58,316 bases of DNA from an uncultured Phocaeicola sp. (GCA_948956705.1 CARCZS010000017.1:1-58316); one strand, 5' to 3'; shown: positions 1-10,189, numbered from the stretch's first letter. Program-made: numbers and translations. Notes: a model not told the origin generated them from the sequence alone.

Positions 1-92
1 CTCGCCCGAAAACAGTTTACTTTGTGTCTTCGGGCAGGCAAACCCTGCCCCTACAACTGACGATTGGATAGGCTGGTTTAGTTTTGACACAC
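1..92. repeat. MITE-like intergenic element, left part outside window
   Basis: This stretch aligns without gaps to 36167-36258, with about 8 mismatches over 92 bases. It contains the hairpin arms CGCCCGAA and TTCGGGCA and ends in TTTTGACACA (82-91). In the second copy that end is one of two perfect 10-base terminal inverted repeats, so here the other terminus lies left of the window. No coding potential is seen. Confidence 0.75.
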
Positions 93-133
93 TCCCGCTT
101 TTTTGTTCCTTCTTATAACTCTATATTCGTATT

Positions 134-3100
134 TTATTTCCCATCTATTTCCTTCAGCAATTCATCCACAGCCACTTTCAACTGAGTATCTTCGCCCTGA
201 ACGACTGTTTCCGGTGAATTGGCTACCTTGATATCCGGTTCCAACTGACTGTTTTCCAGATAACTTCCGTCCGGCAATTGATAACCGATGATAGGAATAC
301 CGAATACCAGTGAGGGGTCTTGAAGCGTCTCCCACGATACACTCGTCATGGTGCCCGGTACAGGCATACCCACCAGCTTGCCCAATTTTTGATGACTGTA
401 AACCCACGGAGTACCGTGTGCATTACTGTAATTGGCTTCGCATTGCAGCATGATGGACGGCTTGTTCCAACGACGGCTCGGCATATCACACGCTTCACGT
501 CCGCGTACCACCTGAGTGAAATACTTCTTGCCGCTGAATAGTATCTCTATATCCTCGTGCAAGCGGCCTCCGCCGTTGAAACGAGTGTCGATTACAATTC
601 CTTCGCGGTCATTGTATTTGCCCAAGATGTCCGAGTAGACAGAGCGGAAACTGTCATCACCCATCGACTGGATATGTACATAGCCCAAACGTCCGCCAGA
701 CCATTTGTCCACATCAGCGGCACGCTGTTTCACCCAGCGCGTGTAAAGCAATCCGTTCAGAGCACCGTTGCTGATAGGAACCACCACCTCTTCCCAGCGT
801 TCTTTGGTCTGAGGATTATAAAGAGAAACCAGCGTCTTCTTCCGGCTTAAATTATTGAATAGTGCCGCATAGTCTGCTTCGGCAGTAATTTCTTTTCCGT
901 TTATTTTCTCTACAATGTCTCCGGCTTTTACTTTGGAGCGGGCATGGTCGAACGGTCCTTTTTCCACCACTTCGGAAATGAGCAGCCCCTTGCCGTCATA
1001 GTTCCAGTCGTACAGCAGTCCCAGATTGGCTGTGGCATCTCCCTTTAGATTGGAATAATAACGTCCTCCGGTGTGCGACACATTGAGTTCGCCCAACCAT
1101 TCGCTCAGCATCTCGGCAAAGTCATAGTTATTGCTGATATGCGGCAGGAATTTGCGATAAGCGGCACTCATGGCATCCCAGTCTATCCCATGCATATTGA
1201 GATTGTAGAAACGCTTCTGATGCTGTTTATAGACATGATTGAACATATATTCGCGTTCTGCTGCCAAGTCCATCGTCATATCCGCCTTATAGCTTATGGG
1301 CTTCAATGTTTCGGAAGCGGCATTCATCTTCTGCATGGTGCTTCCGCCCAAGACAAAGATTTCTTTTCCTTCCTTATCCATTTCCATGTTTGTCCAACCG
1401 GTATTCATCTTATGGAGCAACTTGGTATCCTTCTTTCTGAGGTCCAGTTTCCAAAGGTCGAATCCGCCTTCAAAAGCAGAAAGATAATAAAGCTTCTCAC
1501 CGTCTTTGGAGATGATGGCGCTGCTTAAGTCCGAGGAATTGGGAGTAAGGCGCACAATGCGGTCTTCCATATTCTTCAGTTCGACCACAATATCCTTTAT
1601 TTTCTCCTCTTTGGTATCTTCTTTTTTATCCTTATCCTTTTTCTTGTCTTTCTTCGACTCGTCTTTTTTGGTCTTATCCTGTTCCTTTTCCAGTTCTTTC
1701 TGCAATTCATAATCTTCCTTGCTCAAGCGGAACTTGTCGTATGCATCCTGATTGAGGAACACCAGCATGACATCGTTCAATGAGCCCCATGAAGCATGAT
1801 TGCGCATACCATAGCGTTCGGTGATAAACAGGATGGCATTGCCATCGAGCACCCAACGGGGCGAACCGCTGGTGTAACCGCTATTGGTAATATTAATGAT
1901 ATCTCCTCCTTGCGCATTAACCAAGCCGATGTCTGAATATGGGTCATGCCTGTTCCCGATAAACTCCAATGTAAACCATTTGCCGTCGGGTGACCAAGCA
2001 TAGTCAAAACCTCCTCCGGTGCTGTACCATGTGGAGCCGTCCGTCACTTGGCGTACCTTCTTAGTATCGAGATTCATCACCATCAAGCGGTTGCGGTCTT
2101 CGATAAAGGCCAACTCCTTGCCGTCCGGTGAAAACTGCGGATAGGCGCGTTCCACCTTGGCGGACGGCAATAACACTTCCTCTTCGATAAGAGTGGCATT
2201 CGGGAAGTTTGCTTCTTCCTTGCGTGCTATTTTAGCCAGATACAATTCCCAGTTACCGTTTCTCTCGCTGGCGTATGCCAGTGTGCGGTTATCGGGTGCA
2301 AAGGTTACCCCTGCTTCGCGTGCCGGGGTGTGGGTAATCTGTTTGGTAGTAGTGTAATCAGCCGAAGTGACAAAGACTTCTCCGCGTACGATGAATGCAA
2401 TCTGTTTTCCATCGGGTGACACCGTGGCCGAAGTAGCGCCTTTAGTAAAACTTAAATCAGCTATTTTGTCCTGATCGTCACGTATCAGGTCTATTTTTAC
2501 CTTTTGTGGGGCGGCATTTCCTTGTTGGGTATAGATTTCGCCATCATAAGTATAGCACAAAGTCCCGTTGCTGCCCATAGAAAGGAAACGGACCGGATGG
2601 GTCTTGAAACTTGTCACCGGCTTGACGGATTGCGGTGCATCGAGCGGGAACGAATATACGTTGAAGCTTCCGCCATCACGTTCGCTCAGGAAATAGACAG
2701 TCTGATTGTCCGGAGAGAGTACCGGATTCCGGTCTTCGCCTGCATGCCGGGTGAGGTTGGTATGTTTTCGGCTTTGCGTGTCATACATCCACACATCTCT
2801 GGTGATGGACGATGTATGATGTTTGCGCCATTCATCTTCAAAACCTTTTCTATCTTGATAGAGCAAGGTTTTTCCGGTTTTATCAAAACATACGGCTTCG
2901 GCAGGAGTTCCCAACACCTGTTCGGTACGTCCTCCTTTGGTGGGCACTCTATATAGTTCGGTCATGGCCGATGTGGGAAACAAGGCACTGTTGGCAGGGT
3001 CTTGAATGGCAGCGGAGAAAAGTATGTATTTGCCGTCCGGGGTAAAAGCGGAAGGCAGTTCTGCTGCCGAATGAGTGGTGAGCCGCTGTGCCGGTCCGCC

Positions 3101-3388
3101 ATCGGCAGGCATCACGAACACATCGAAATTTCCGTTTCGGTCACTGGCAAAAGCTATTTTTTTTCCGTCGGGCGACCATATAGGCGTACACTCGTAAGAA
3201 CTCTGTGTGGTGAGTTGGGTAGCAGCGCCTCCTTTGGCAGGCACCTTATAAATATCCCCTTTATAACAAAAAACGATTTCCTTACCATCCGGGGAAATCT
3301 GCACGTCACGCATCCAAAGTGGAGTTCCTGCGTAACTGTTCGCCGTCGCTATACAGCCCAGCGCAATACAGGCTAGAAGTTTTTTCAT
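134..3388 (-). CDS. Tricorn-like protease (WD40-like propeller + PDZ + S41 peptidase)
   Basis: A 1084-residue secreted or periplasmic serine protease of the tricorn/S41 type, presumably degrading peptides. The N-terminus MKKLLACIALGCIATANSYA is a signal peptide. Residues about 25-540 hold repeated TolB/WD40-like propeller motifs (SPDGKKIAFASDRNG and similar). A highly charged Lys/Glu linker at about 560-600 separates them from a C1-like domain, a PDZ domain (VKAGDIVEKINGKEITAEAD) and a C-terminal S41 fold with VIDTRFNGGG and a Ser in ANYSNAHG as the likely nucleophile. Length matches tricorn homologues. It is monocistronic, reading away from the tRNA, with a TATCTTTG -7 box at 3416-3423. Physiological substrate unknown. 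Confidence 0.93.
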   Translation of the reverse strand: MKKLLACIALGCIATANSYAGTPLWMRDVQISPDGKEIVFCYKGDIYKVPAKGGAATQLTTQSSYECTPIWSPDGKKIAFASDRNGNFDVFVMPADGGPAQRLTTHSAAELPSAFTPDGKYILFSAAIQDPANSALFPTSAMTELYRVPTKGGRTEQVLGTPAEAVCFDKTGKTLLYQDRKGFEDEWRKHHTSSITRDVWMYDTQSRKHTNLTRHAGEDRNPVLSPDNQTVYFLSERDGGSFNVYSFPLDAPQSVKPVTSFKTHPVRFLSMGSNGTLCYTYDGEIYTQQGNAAPQKVKIDLIRDDQDKIADLSFTKGATSATVSPDGKQIAFIVRGEVFVTSADYTTTKQITHTPAREAGVTFAPDNRTLAYASERNGNWELYLAKIARKEEANFPNATLIEEEVLLPSAKVERAYPQFSPDGKELAFIEDRNRLMVMNLDTKKVRQVTDGSTWYSTGGGFDYAWSPDGKWFTLEFIGNRHDPYSDIGLVNAQGGDIINITNSGYTSGSPRWVLDGNAILFITERYGMRNHASWGSLNDVMLVFLNQDAYDKFRLSKEDYELQKELEKEQDKTKKDESKKDKKKDKDKKEDTKEEKIKDIVVELKNMEDRIVRLTPNSSDLSSAIISKDGEKLYYLSAFEGGFDLWKLDLRKKDTKLLHKMNTGWTNMEMDKEGKEIFVLGGSTMQKMNAASETLKPISYKADMTMDLAAEREYMFNHVYKQHQKRFYNLNMHGIDWDAMSAAYRKFLPHISNNYDFAEMLSEWLGELNVSHTGGRYYSNLKGDATANLGLLYDWNYDGKGLLISEVVEKGPFDHARSKVKAGDIVEKINGKEITAEADYAALFNNLSRKKTLVSLYNPQTKERWEEVVVPISNGALNGLLYTRWVKQRAADVDKWSGGRLGYVHIQSMGDDSFRSVYSDILGKYNDREGIVIDTRFNGGGRLHEDIEILFSGKKYFTQVVRGREACDMPSRRWNKPSIMLQCEANYSNAHGTPWVYSHQKLGKLVGMPVPGTMTSVSWETLQDPSLVFGIPIIGYQLPDGSYLENSQLEPDIKVANSPETVVQGEDTQLKVAVDELLKEIDGK

Positions 3389-3415
3389 ACTATAGAAGTC
3401 TTTTAATTAGGCTTA

Positions 3416-3423
3416 CAAAGATA
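3416..3423 (-). promoter_or_regulatory. -7 box of the tricorn-like gene
   Basis: TATCTTTG on the minus strand, 28 bases before the ATG at 3388. It matches the Bacteroidetes TAnnTTTG -7 consensus. No convincing -33 TTTG was found. Confidence 0.5.
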
Positions 3424-3461
3424 CACATTTGCATTTTGTAGCAAAAAAAAGTGCGAAAATA

Positions 3462-3494
3462 TTTGGATTATATAGATAGAAAAACGTATCTTTG
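3462..3494 (+). promoter_or_regulatory. Promoter of tRNA-Gln
   Basis: TTTG at 3462-3465 and TATCTTTG at 3487-3494, separated by 21 bases. Both boxes and spacing fit the Bacteroides -33/-7 promoter. The tRNA begins 31 bases downstream. This is the best complete promoter match in the window. Confidence 0.75.
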
Positions 3495-3524
3495 CACCGC
3501 TTTCCAAGGAAAGCACATAATGAT

Positions 3525-3595
3525 TGGACTATGGTGTAATGGTAGCACAACAGGTTTTGGTTCTGTTTGTCCAAGTTCGAATCTTGGTAGTCCAA
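3525..3595 (+). tRNA. tRNA-Gln (anticodon TTG)
   Basis: The acceptor arm TGGACTA (3525-3531) pairs with TAGTCCA (3588-3594). The anticodon arm ACAGG/TCTGT closes the 7-base loop TTTTGGT, giving anticodon TTG (Gln). The T arm contains the canonical TTCGAAT. CCA is not encoded. A promoter lies upstream and a strong terminator follows at 3619-3655. Confidence 0.95.
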
Positions 3596-3618
3596 CAAAT
3601 CAACAGTTTATTTAAGAC

Positions 3619-3655
3619 AAAAAGCCTCTAAAATTACAGTTTTAGAGGCTTTTTT
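3619..3655. terminator. Bidirectional intrinsic terminator after tRNA-Gln
   Basis: A-tract plus GCCTCTAAAA, loop TTACAG, then TTTTAGAGGC followed by a T-run. It has A/T tracts on both sides, so it can end the tRNA transcript (plus) and the RiPP operon, whose last gene stops at 3677 (minus). Confidence 0.85.
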
Positions 3656-3676
3656 CATATCCGGTCACCATCAGTC

Positions 3677-4174
3677 TTAATGTCCTAACATTGGGAAGAT
3701 ATGGCAAGCTATGCTTTCGTCTGAAAGTAAGATAGAGGCAGAGCCTTTCATATCTTTTAGGATGGGATAAGAAGCATGTTGGTTGTCTAGTATTATTTCG
3801 GCTGTGAAGAAATTATTTCCATCCATTACAGTTACTGTCTTCGTGCAATTCACTATTTTTCCATTTGGATAACCATGCCGGGCTGCTTCATATCCTTCGA
3901 ATTCCATTTCTACAGGCATTCCTTTCTTTACTTTTGTAATGTATCGGTAGGGGATAAGCACTTCGGCATGAATGCAACCGGTTACATCAATCCCTGTTAC
4001 GGTGGCTGTGCCCTTGATGCTTTCTGGATAAGGAATAAAGAATGCCGCCAATATTAATATCAGTAGGATGCCGGTGATATCGCCTATTCCGGTGCGTATG
4101 ATTTCGGGCGGTACTTTGCCGATAATGTTCCTTACCTTTTCACTTCTCAGTTCTATATTATTGAAATCTGCCAT
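3677..4174 (-). CDS. Short HlyD/membrane-fusion-like protein of the RiPP exporter
   Basis: A 165-residue protein with a cytoplasmic N-terminus, one membrane segment at about 30-48 (GILLILILAAFFIP) and a periplasmic beta-rich tail. YPESIKGTATVTG and the later IPYRYITKVKKGMPVEMEF resemble the beta-barrel part of HlyD adaptors. The family is usually about 350-430 residues; this one lacks the coiled-coil and lipoyl hairpin. It follows the C39 ABC exporter by 15 bases, so it is probably the exporter's accessory protein. Last gene of the cassette. Function by context; fold assignment moderate. Confidence 0.7.
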   Translation of the reverse strand: MADFNNIELRSEKVRNIIGKVPPEIIRTGIGDITGILLILILAAFFIPYPESIKGTATVTGIDVTGCIHAEVLIPYRYITKVKKGMPVEMEFEGYEAARHGYPNGKIVNCTKTVTVMDGNNFFTAEIILDNQHASYPILKDMKGSASILLSDESIACHIFPMLGH

Positions 4175-4189
4175 AATTTTTTCTGTTTT

Positions 4190-6382
4190 CTAATTTCCCA
4201 GTTCTAATTGGTTTTTTACAAGATTATAATAGGCCCCCTTTTTCTCTATCAGTGAAGCATGGTTACCGGTCTCCACTATACGTCCTTTATCCAACACTAT
4301 AATTTGGTGGGCATTTTTTACGGTGCTGAGCCGGTGGGCTACCACTACGACTGTCCTTCCTTTATAGAACTGATCCAGATTCTCGACTATAGCTCGTTCG
4401 TTTTTGGCATCCAAGGCATTAGTGGCTTCATCCAGGAAGATATATAACGGGTCTTTGTAAACCGCACGGGCTATCAGTATACGTTGTTTCTGTCCTTGGC
4501 TCAATCCTATTCCGTCTCTGCCTATCATGGTACTGAACCGCATGGGCAGACTCATGATGAATTCTTTTATATTGGCTATTTCTACAGCACGCAGCAGTCT
4601 TTCTCCATCTATGTCTCCGTCATCCACGGCGATGTTTCGGGCAATGGATTCAGAGAATATCACTCCGTCTTGCATTACTACCCCGCACTGCCTGCGCCAC
4701 CATTTCAGGTTGAAGCTGTTCAGGTTGGCTTCTCCTATCTTTATTTCTCCGTTCATTACAGGATAATACCCCAGCAACAGTTTCAGCAAGGTGGTTTTTC
4801 CACTGCCCGAAGCACCCACTATGGCGGTCACTTTCGTTTCGGGGATGGTGAGGCTTACATCTTCTATGGTCATCTTCGGGCTGTGCGGGTCATATTTGAA
4901 GCCGACATGCTCAAAAGAAAGGTCATTGGAGATACCCGGTATTTCGGTCAATAGCCTGTTTTCATTCTCTTCATTCTTCATTTCATGAATTTCATTGATG
5001 CGTTCCAGACTGATTTTCACATCTTGCAATGAATAAAGGAAGCTCATCAATTGTTCCACCGGACTGTTCAGTTGTCCGATGATGTATTGCACAGCCAGCA
5101 TCATACCCAGTGTCATTTGTCCGTGGATGACGGCGGTGGCGGCAACCACGGTTATCACTATATTTTTCACTTCGTTGATGAATATGCTTCCGGCCTCCTG
5201 TGTTTGTTGCAACTTCAAGCTTTTCATTTGTACGCCGAACAAATCCGCTTGCACATCTTCCCATTCCCATCGCCGGCGTTGCTCGCAGTCTTGTAGCTTA
5301 ATCTCTTGCATGGCAGTGATGAATTGGTAGGTCTTGTTGCTGTTTTCTGCCTGTTTTTCGAATAATTCATAATCCAGAATCTTTCTTTTTTTCAGAAACA
5401 AGGCAATCCATAAAGCATAAAGAACGCTTGCAAGCATAAAGATGCAGAAAATGGCCAGATTATAGCTGAATAATACACAGCCGAACACCACGAAACTGAG
5501 CAGTGAGAACGTGACGTTCAGCATTTGGGTGGTGAGAAACTTCTCTATCCTGTTGTGGTCGTTCATGCGTTGCATCAGGTCACCCATCAGTTTGGTGTCG
5601 AAGAACGACATAGGGAGTTTGAGCAATTTGATGAAAAAGTCGGAAACCAACGAAATATTGATTCGCATACTGATATGCAGCAAAATCCATCGGCGGATAA
5701 AGTCGACCGAAGCACGGCTGATGGTTAGTATCAGTTGCCCCAGTAAGATAAGATAGATAAAGTTCAGATTTTGATGGACGATACCTACATCTACAATCGC
5801 TTGCGTGAGGAATGGAAAGATGAGCTGCAGCAGACACCCCACCAACGCTCCTAGTATGATTTGTCCGAAGTAGCGGCGGTGCTGTCTGAGGTAACCCAGC
5901 AGAAAACGGAAAGAGCGTTTGTCTTTTGTTGTTTCTTCCTGCTGTTCATAAAAGGCAGGAGTAGGCTGTAAAAACATGACTATTCCTTTTTCTTCTCCAT
6001 TAGACCGGGTGCTAAGCCAATGTTCCTTAAATTCCCTATCGTCATAGGTTACAAGTCCCTTTCCGGGGTCGGCAATATAGAATGTTTTACCTTTCTTTAT
6101 TTGATAGAGAACTACGAAATGGTTTTGATTCCAATGCAGGATGCAGGGTAATGGAGCTTCGTGCAGTTGTTCTATTGTTACTCGTCCGCACGTGGTGTGC
6201 AGCCCCAGGCGGGTTGCCGCATCGCTGATGCCCAGTAGTGACACGCCTTCGTTGGTAGCAAAGCAGTAGTGGGAAAGAGTATCTTGTGAATACTCTTTCC
6301 CATGGTATTTGCATATCATTTGCAGGCAGGCAATGCCGCACTGCATGGAATCGTGCTGGTGGTAAACGTGGAATTTGCTCAT
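4190..6382 (-). CDS. Peptidase-containing ABC exporter (C39 peptidase-TM-ATPase)
   Basis: A 730-residue bacteriocin/RiPP exporter that would cut the leader after its double glycine and export the core peptide. The C39 peptidase occupies about 1-130: QHDSMQCGIACLQM has the catalytic Cys15, with His88 (NQNHFVVL) and Asp105 (IADPGKG). Membrane segments follow at about 165-440. The ATPase has Walker A GASGSGKTT, signature LSQGQKQR and Walker B IFLDEATNALD. Length is normal for PCAT transporters. It sits 9 bases after the barrel gene's stop. Intact catalytic residues and two GG-leader peptides at 10.3-10.8 kb support the role. Confidence 0.95.
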   Translation of the reverse strand: MSKFHVYHQHDSMQCGIACLQMICKYHGKEYSQDTLSHYCFATNEGVSLLGISDAATRLGLHTTCGRVTIEQLHEAPLPCILHWNQNHFVVLYQIKKGKTFYIADPGKGLVTYDDREFKEHWLSTRSNGEEKGIVMFLQPTPAFYEQQEETTKDKRSFRFLLGYLRQHRRYFGQIILGALVGCLLQLIFPFLTQAIVDVGIVHQNLNFIYLILLGQLILTISRASVDFIRRWILLHISMRINISLVSDFFIKLLKLPMSFFDTKLMGDLMQRMNDHNRIEKFLTTQMLNVTFSLLSFVVFGCVLFSYNLAIFCIFMLASVLYALWIALFLKKRKILDYELFEKQAENSNKTYQFITAMQEIKLQDCEQRRRWEWEDVQADLFGVQMKSLKLQQTQEAGSIFINEVKNIVITVVAATAVIHGQMTLGMMLAVQYIIGQLNSPVEQLMSFLYSLQDVKISLERINEIHEMKNEENENRLLTEIPGISNDLSFEHVGFKYDPHSPKMTIEDVSLTIPETKVTAIVGASGSGKTTLLKLLLGYYPVMNGEIKIGEANLNSFNLKWWRRQCGVVMQDGVIFSESIARNIAVDDGDIDGERLLRAVEIANIKEFIMSLPMRFSTMIGRDGIGLSQGQKQRILIARAVYKDPLYIFLDEATNALDAKNERAIVENLDQFYKGRTVVVVAHRLSTVKNAHQIIVLDKGRIVETGNHASLIEKKGAYYNLVKNQLELGN

Positions 6383-6391
6383 GATGGTACG

Positions 6392-8683
6392 TTAATTTAC
6401 TCCATATCTTGAAGTATCCACTTCTTTAGGAGTTCTATCTTGGAATCCGTTGAATTTGTAGGTAAAACTCAATGTGATATTGCGTTGATAGAAATTTTGG
6501 TTGAGGTTTTGATACTGTTTGTCAAATCTTACCTTTACTTTGGGATACAAGGATTCAAAAATGTCATTGCATTGTAGGCTGACTATTGCTTTATCTTTTG
6601 CAAAAGTATATCTCAAACCGGTGTTGATGCACCAGTTATCTTCCAAATCCCAGATTCCCTGTATGCTGGGAGTTCTGTAGAAAGCCATAAGATTCATGGT
6701 TATATTGGGCTTTTTTGATATGAAGATAGTGTTGTAAGCCATTAACGATCCGGTCCATTTATTTCTGTTGTATGCAAGTTGAAACCATTCGTTGCTTTTA
6801 TAACGTTCGTTGTATATGTTAGCAATCAGGTTTGAGCTGACAATATTCCCGAAATTGATAGGAATGGCTGCTGTAAAGTTCAGCAACGACGTGTAGTCTA
6901 TATTGAAAGTTTTATGCAGTAATTGCAGTTTCTCCGGCGATTGATAGCTTTGGTCTATGAAAAAATCTTCCACCTTATAGTAGGAGACTTGAAAAGTGTA
7001 TTTATTCTTCAATACATAGGTCAAATTGGCATTGCCGGTTCGTGCCGGTTTTAGTAGAGGGTTGCCCATAGAGATGCTATATTCATCATTATAGGAAGTG
7101 TAATTCTGTCTTTGCCAATAACTCGGATAGCTCCTGATGGAATTGTATGCCAACTGGAAGATGTGATTGTTTTCCGGAATAAAAGTAACTGTTATATTAG
7201 GCAACAAGGCATTTTTTCTGTAACTGTTTATTTTGTATAATTCACCGATGAGTGAACAATCTATCGACAGTTTTCCTTCATAGAAAGATTTTTGGGTACC
7301 GGCATAAATATTTCCTGTATGTTCTTCTGTAGCGAAGGCATTTGTAAAACTGCCTTCATTGTCGTGCTGTTTGTCTACATTGCTTTGTTTGTTGTTGTTC
7401 TTTACATAGTTATAGCTGACTCCATAGTTTAATATCCAATTGTTCTTCAAGTTATGGCTCATGTCGGCATACGCTTTCACGCGGTCTATATTCTGTTTTC
7501 GCTGATAGGTGAATGCATCTATGGAGTGGTGGTCTTTTATATACTTCATGTTTTGCGTGTTGTCGTCTGTATAGTTAGTGTACTCTACAGAAATGTTTCC
7601 CCATTTATGTTTGTAGTACAGGCTGGCATTGTGTAAGTAGTTTTTTCCTTTGTTTAGGGAGTTTGCATCCGAAAATAGGTTGTTCACGCTATATGCATCT
7701 GATTTGTTCCGGGGGGCATATAGTCCGTTGTATGACAGTTCCAGTGAGTGGGTATCATCTAAGTTATACGCTATGTTTGTGTATACGTTATGTTTGTTGC
7801 TAGTTGATTTGGTACGACTTTCCGAGTCAATGTCATAGATATCGTTTCCCAAGGTATGTTTTGCTGTAGTTGTGCTTTTACTTATTTGTTTGTTGTCAGC
7901 AATTGAATACATTAAGTCGAATGACCATTTGGGGCTAGTCAGAAACAAACTTCCCACACCGCTGAAAGAATTTTCATGCTGGTTGGTCCATGTAGCCTGT
8001 ACCTGTCCATTCATGGTGTATCTATTTTCTTTTTTCAGTACCACATTGATAACGGCACCTTTAATGTGTAGTTGTGGAGGAGCATTGTAGATAACTTCCA
8101 CTTTCTCCACTTTTTCGGCCGGCAATGTTTTTAAATATTCAATGATTTGTTCGGTACTCAGGCTGGAGACTTTGCCGGATATTAATATGGTAGTGCCGTT
8201 CGCTCCTGCTAGGTTGAGGCTGTTTCCATCTGTGCTGCTGATACTGGGCAATTCTTTTAGTAGTTCGTGAGCATTAGCGATTATTTTATTTTGTTTTACT
8301 GACTGCAAATCGTAGGTTAATCTATTGTTAATCATCCGAATAACCGGCCGTTCTGCTTTTACGATTACTTCATCCAGTTTACTGTCTGATTCCTTTAAAA
8401 TTATATTTCCTATTTGTTCTTTAGATGAGTTCAAACACATAGTTTCGTATGCCAGATGTTGGAACATCAACCGATAGGGCTTTTCCGTCATTGGAAGAGT
8501 GAACCGCCCTTCCTTGTTCGTTATGGTTCCGGCTATAAAGGTTGAGTCCTGCTTTTGCAGAATGATGGCAACACCTTCTATGGCAACACTGTCTTTGTCT
8601 ATTACCTGTCCGACAATATTACTTGTTTGTGCATGGCTATGTGTGACATATACCAATGCTAGGAGGATGTATAAATGTCTCAT
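6392..8683 (-). CDS. Outer-membrane beta-barrel protein (TonB-receptor-like, with carboxypeptidase-like domain)
   Basis: A 763-residue outer-membrane protein. A signal peptide ends near HSHAQ. A carboxypeptidase-regulatory-like domain (about 20-105, GQVIDKDSVAIEGVAI) is followed by a plug-like segment (LDEVIVKAERPVIRM, ATTILISGK type) and a long barrel rich in aromatic/polar beta strands. It lacks a clear TonB box and belongs to the outer membrane beta-barrel group rather than SusC. It lies 3 bases after the radical SAM gene and 9 before the exporter, so it is in the RiPP operon. It may carry the product across the outer membrane or take it up; direction is not decidable from sequence. Confidence 0.85.
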   Translation of the reverse strand: MRHLYILLALVYVTHSHAQTSNIVGQVIDKDSVAIEGVAIILQKQDSTFIAGTITNKEGRFTLPMTEKPYRLMFQHLAYETMCLNSSKEQIGNIILKESDSKLDEVIVKAERPVIRMINNRLTYDLQSVKQNKIIANAHELLKELPSISSTDGNSLNLAGANGTTILISGKVSSLSTEQIIEYLKTLPAEKVEKVEVIYNAPPQLHIKGAVINVVLKKENRYTMNGQVQATWTNQHENSFSGVGSLFLTSPKWSFDLMYSIADNKQISKSTTTAKHTLGNDIYDIDSESRTKSTSNKHNVYTNIAYNLDDTHSLELSYNGLYAPRNKSDAYSVNNLFSDANSLNKGKNYLHNASLYYKHKWGNISVEYTNYTDDNTQNMKYIKDHHSIDAFTYQRKQNIDRVKAYADMSHNLKNNWILNYGVSYNYVKNNNKQSNVDKQHDNEGSFTNAFATEEHTGNIYAGTQKSFYEGKLSIDCSLIGELYKINSYRKNALLPNITVTFIPENNHIFQLAYNSIRSYPSYWQRQNYTSYNDEYSISMGNPLLKPARTGNANLTYVLKNKYTFQVSYYKVEDFFIDQSYQSPEKLQLLHKTFNIDYTSLLNFTAAIPINFGNIVSSNLIANIYNERYKSNEWFQLAYNRNKWTGSLMAYNTIFISKKPNITMNLMAFYRTPSIQGIWDLEDNWCINTGLRYTFAKDKAIVSLQCNDIFESLYPKVKVRFDKQYQNLNQNFYQRNITLSFTYKFNGFQDRTPKEVDTSRYGVN

Positions 8684-8686
8684 TGT

Positions 8687-10189
8687 TTATTTATAAATTA
8701 GGTTTGTTTGAATAGTTGGAGCATATTGGCAGCGAGGGTCAGGATAATCCCAATTCTCTTCTCCATACGCTTTTATAACTTTTACTAGGCATCGTCTGTG
8801 GTTCTTTCTGCAAAACTCAAAAATGTGACATTTCGTGCAGGCACTATTTTCCCGAAACTGAGTTTGTCCCATTTCAAATAAGGCTTTAGCCCTCGGCGAT
8901 TGCCAAATTTCTGCTAATGTCTGTTCTTTTAAGTCTCCTAAAATGAATTGAGGATGCCAATATAGTTGTTCGCAAAGTGTTACTTTTCCGTCGGGCAATA
9001 CGAATAATCGATTTTCTAGAATTCCGCATGACCCTCCTTTAAAGCATTGGTCGTTGGGCTTTCCTTTTTTATAAATTTCTTCTATGGCTTCATCGCTTAC
9101 ATAGATAGTACATCCTTTATCAGGTATTAGCTCCGATTTAATGAAGGAGCAAATTTCAGTTAAATCTTTTTTGGTGGCTTGTATTTCTGAAAATGTTTGT
9201 GGAGTATAGATTGATAATTCGGGTACTCTAATTTCCCAATAAACAAGATTTTTAATTTGTTTGATATAGTTGTATAATTCTATTATATCGCTTTTATTTG
9301 AATTATGTTTGGTTAAAATGGTATCTATCTGAATCTTGAAGCCGTATTCTTGCAGAATGTCAATTCCATCTTTAATACTTTTAAGATACCCTTTCTTGCA
9401 TTCGATCAGGTCAATTAGTTTATTTTCGTCTAAGATGTCCAGAGAAATCTGTATGACATTATTGTATCCTGTTTTATATAACTTCTCGGCAATACTGGCA
9501 TTAATAGGAACCTTAGTTGATATATAGCTAGGAGTTAAGTCTGAAGCCACTAATTTGTGAAGGATAATGTCCCAGTCCTTTTTGCAAAATACTTCTCCGC
9601 CTATGATATCTATATATGACATTTTAAGTTGTTTGGCTTCTTCGATAAGAGCTAATATCTTTTCGGTATCCAGTTCTATGCATTTGGTTTTCTTGTCTGC
9701 GTAGCAATATTTACAGTTTGTAACGCATTTGTTGGTAAGCATAAATAGTAGAGATTGTGGGGAGCGATGCATTCTATCCGGTGTCAAGTCTACATTGTTG
9801 CACTGAAGGTCGCTTATGTTAAAATCATAATGCAAATCTTCAGTTTCTATTTGGGAAAGAGGAATGAGTGTATTTGCAGGGAAAATAACTTTATTGGAGT
9901 CTATAACTGTAAAGCAATATCCGGAGTTGCTGATATATGGAAGAATCATATCATACACCGCATTAGGAGATAAATGAAAATGTTTTGCTATTTCATCTAT
10001 GTGTGTTGTCAACGTTTTATTGTCGGTGAAGAGAGATAATATCATGGCCTGAAACGGATGTATGTATCCTATCCATTCAATGGAAGCATTGTATTTTACT
10101 TGCTTGTTGGAATACATAACAATTCTGTCAATATCATTTTTAAAATGATAGTCAGGGTTTAAAATATATATATTATTGATATCTATCAT
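8687..10189 (-). CDS. Radical SAM/SPASM peptide maturase (RiPP-modifying)
   Basis: A 500-residue radical SAM enzyme. An N-terminal region (1-140) with a winged-helix-like part probably recognises the leader. The [4Fe-4S] motif CVTNCKYC has Cys155, Cys159 and Cys162. The C-terminal SPASM region has multiple Cys (CFKGGSCG, PDGKVTLCEQL, CTKCHIFEFCRKNHRRC) for auxiliary clusters. The architecture and neighbours resemble the GG-Bacteroidales radical SAM maturases. It is expected to install a carbon-carbon or thioether crosslink in one or both upstream precursors. It starts 91 bases after the Cys-rich precursor and 3 bases before the barrel gene. Confidence 0.92.
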   Translation of the reverse strand: MIDINNIYILNPDYHFKNDIDRIVMYSNKQVKYNASIEWIGYIHPFQAMILSLFTDNKTLTTHIDEIAKHFHLSPNAVYDMILPYISNSGYCFTVIDSNKVIFPANTLIPLSQIETEDLHYDFNISDLQCNNVDLTPDRMHRSPQSLLFMLTNKCVTNCKYCYADKKTKCIELDTEKILALIEEAKQLKMSYIDIIGGEVFCKKDWDIILHKLVASDLTPSYISTKVPINASIAEKLYKTGYNNVIQISLDILDENKLIDLIECKKGYLKSIKDGIDILQEYGFKIQIDTILTKHNSNKSDIIELYNYIKQIKNLVYWEIRVPELSIYTPQTFSEIQATKKDLTEICSFIKSELIPDKGCTIYVSDEAIEEIYKKGKPNDQCFKGGSCGILENRLFVLPDGKVTLCEQLYWHPQFILGDLKEQTLAEIWQSPRAKALFEMGQTQFRENSACTKCHIFEFCRKNHRRCLVKVIKAYGEENWDYPDPRCQYAPTIQTNLIYK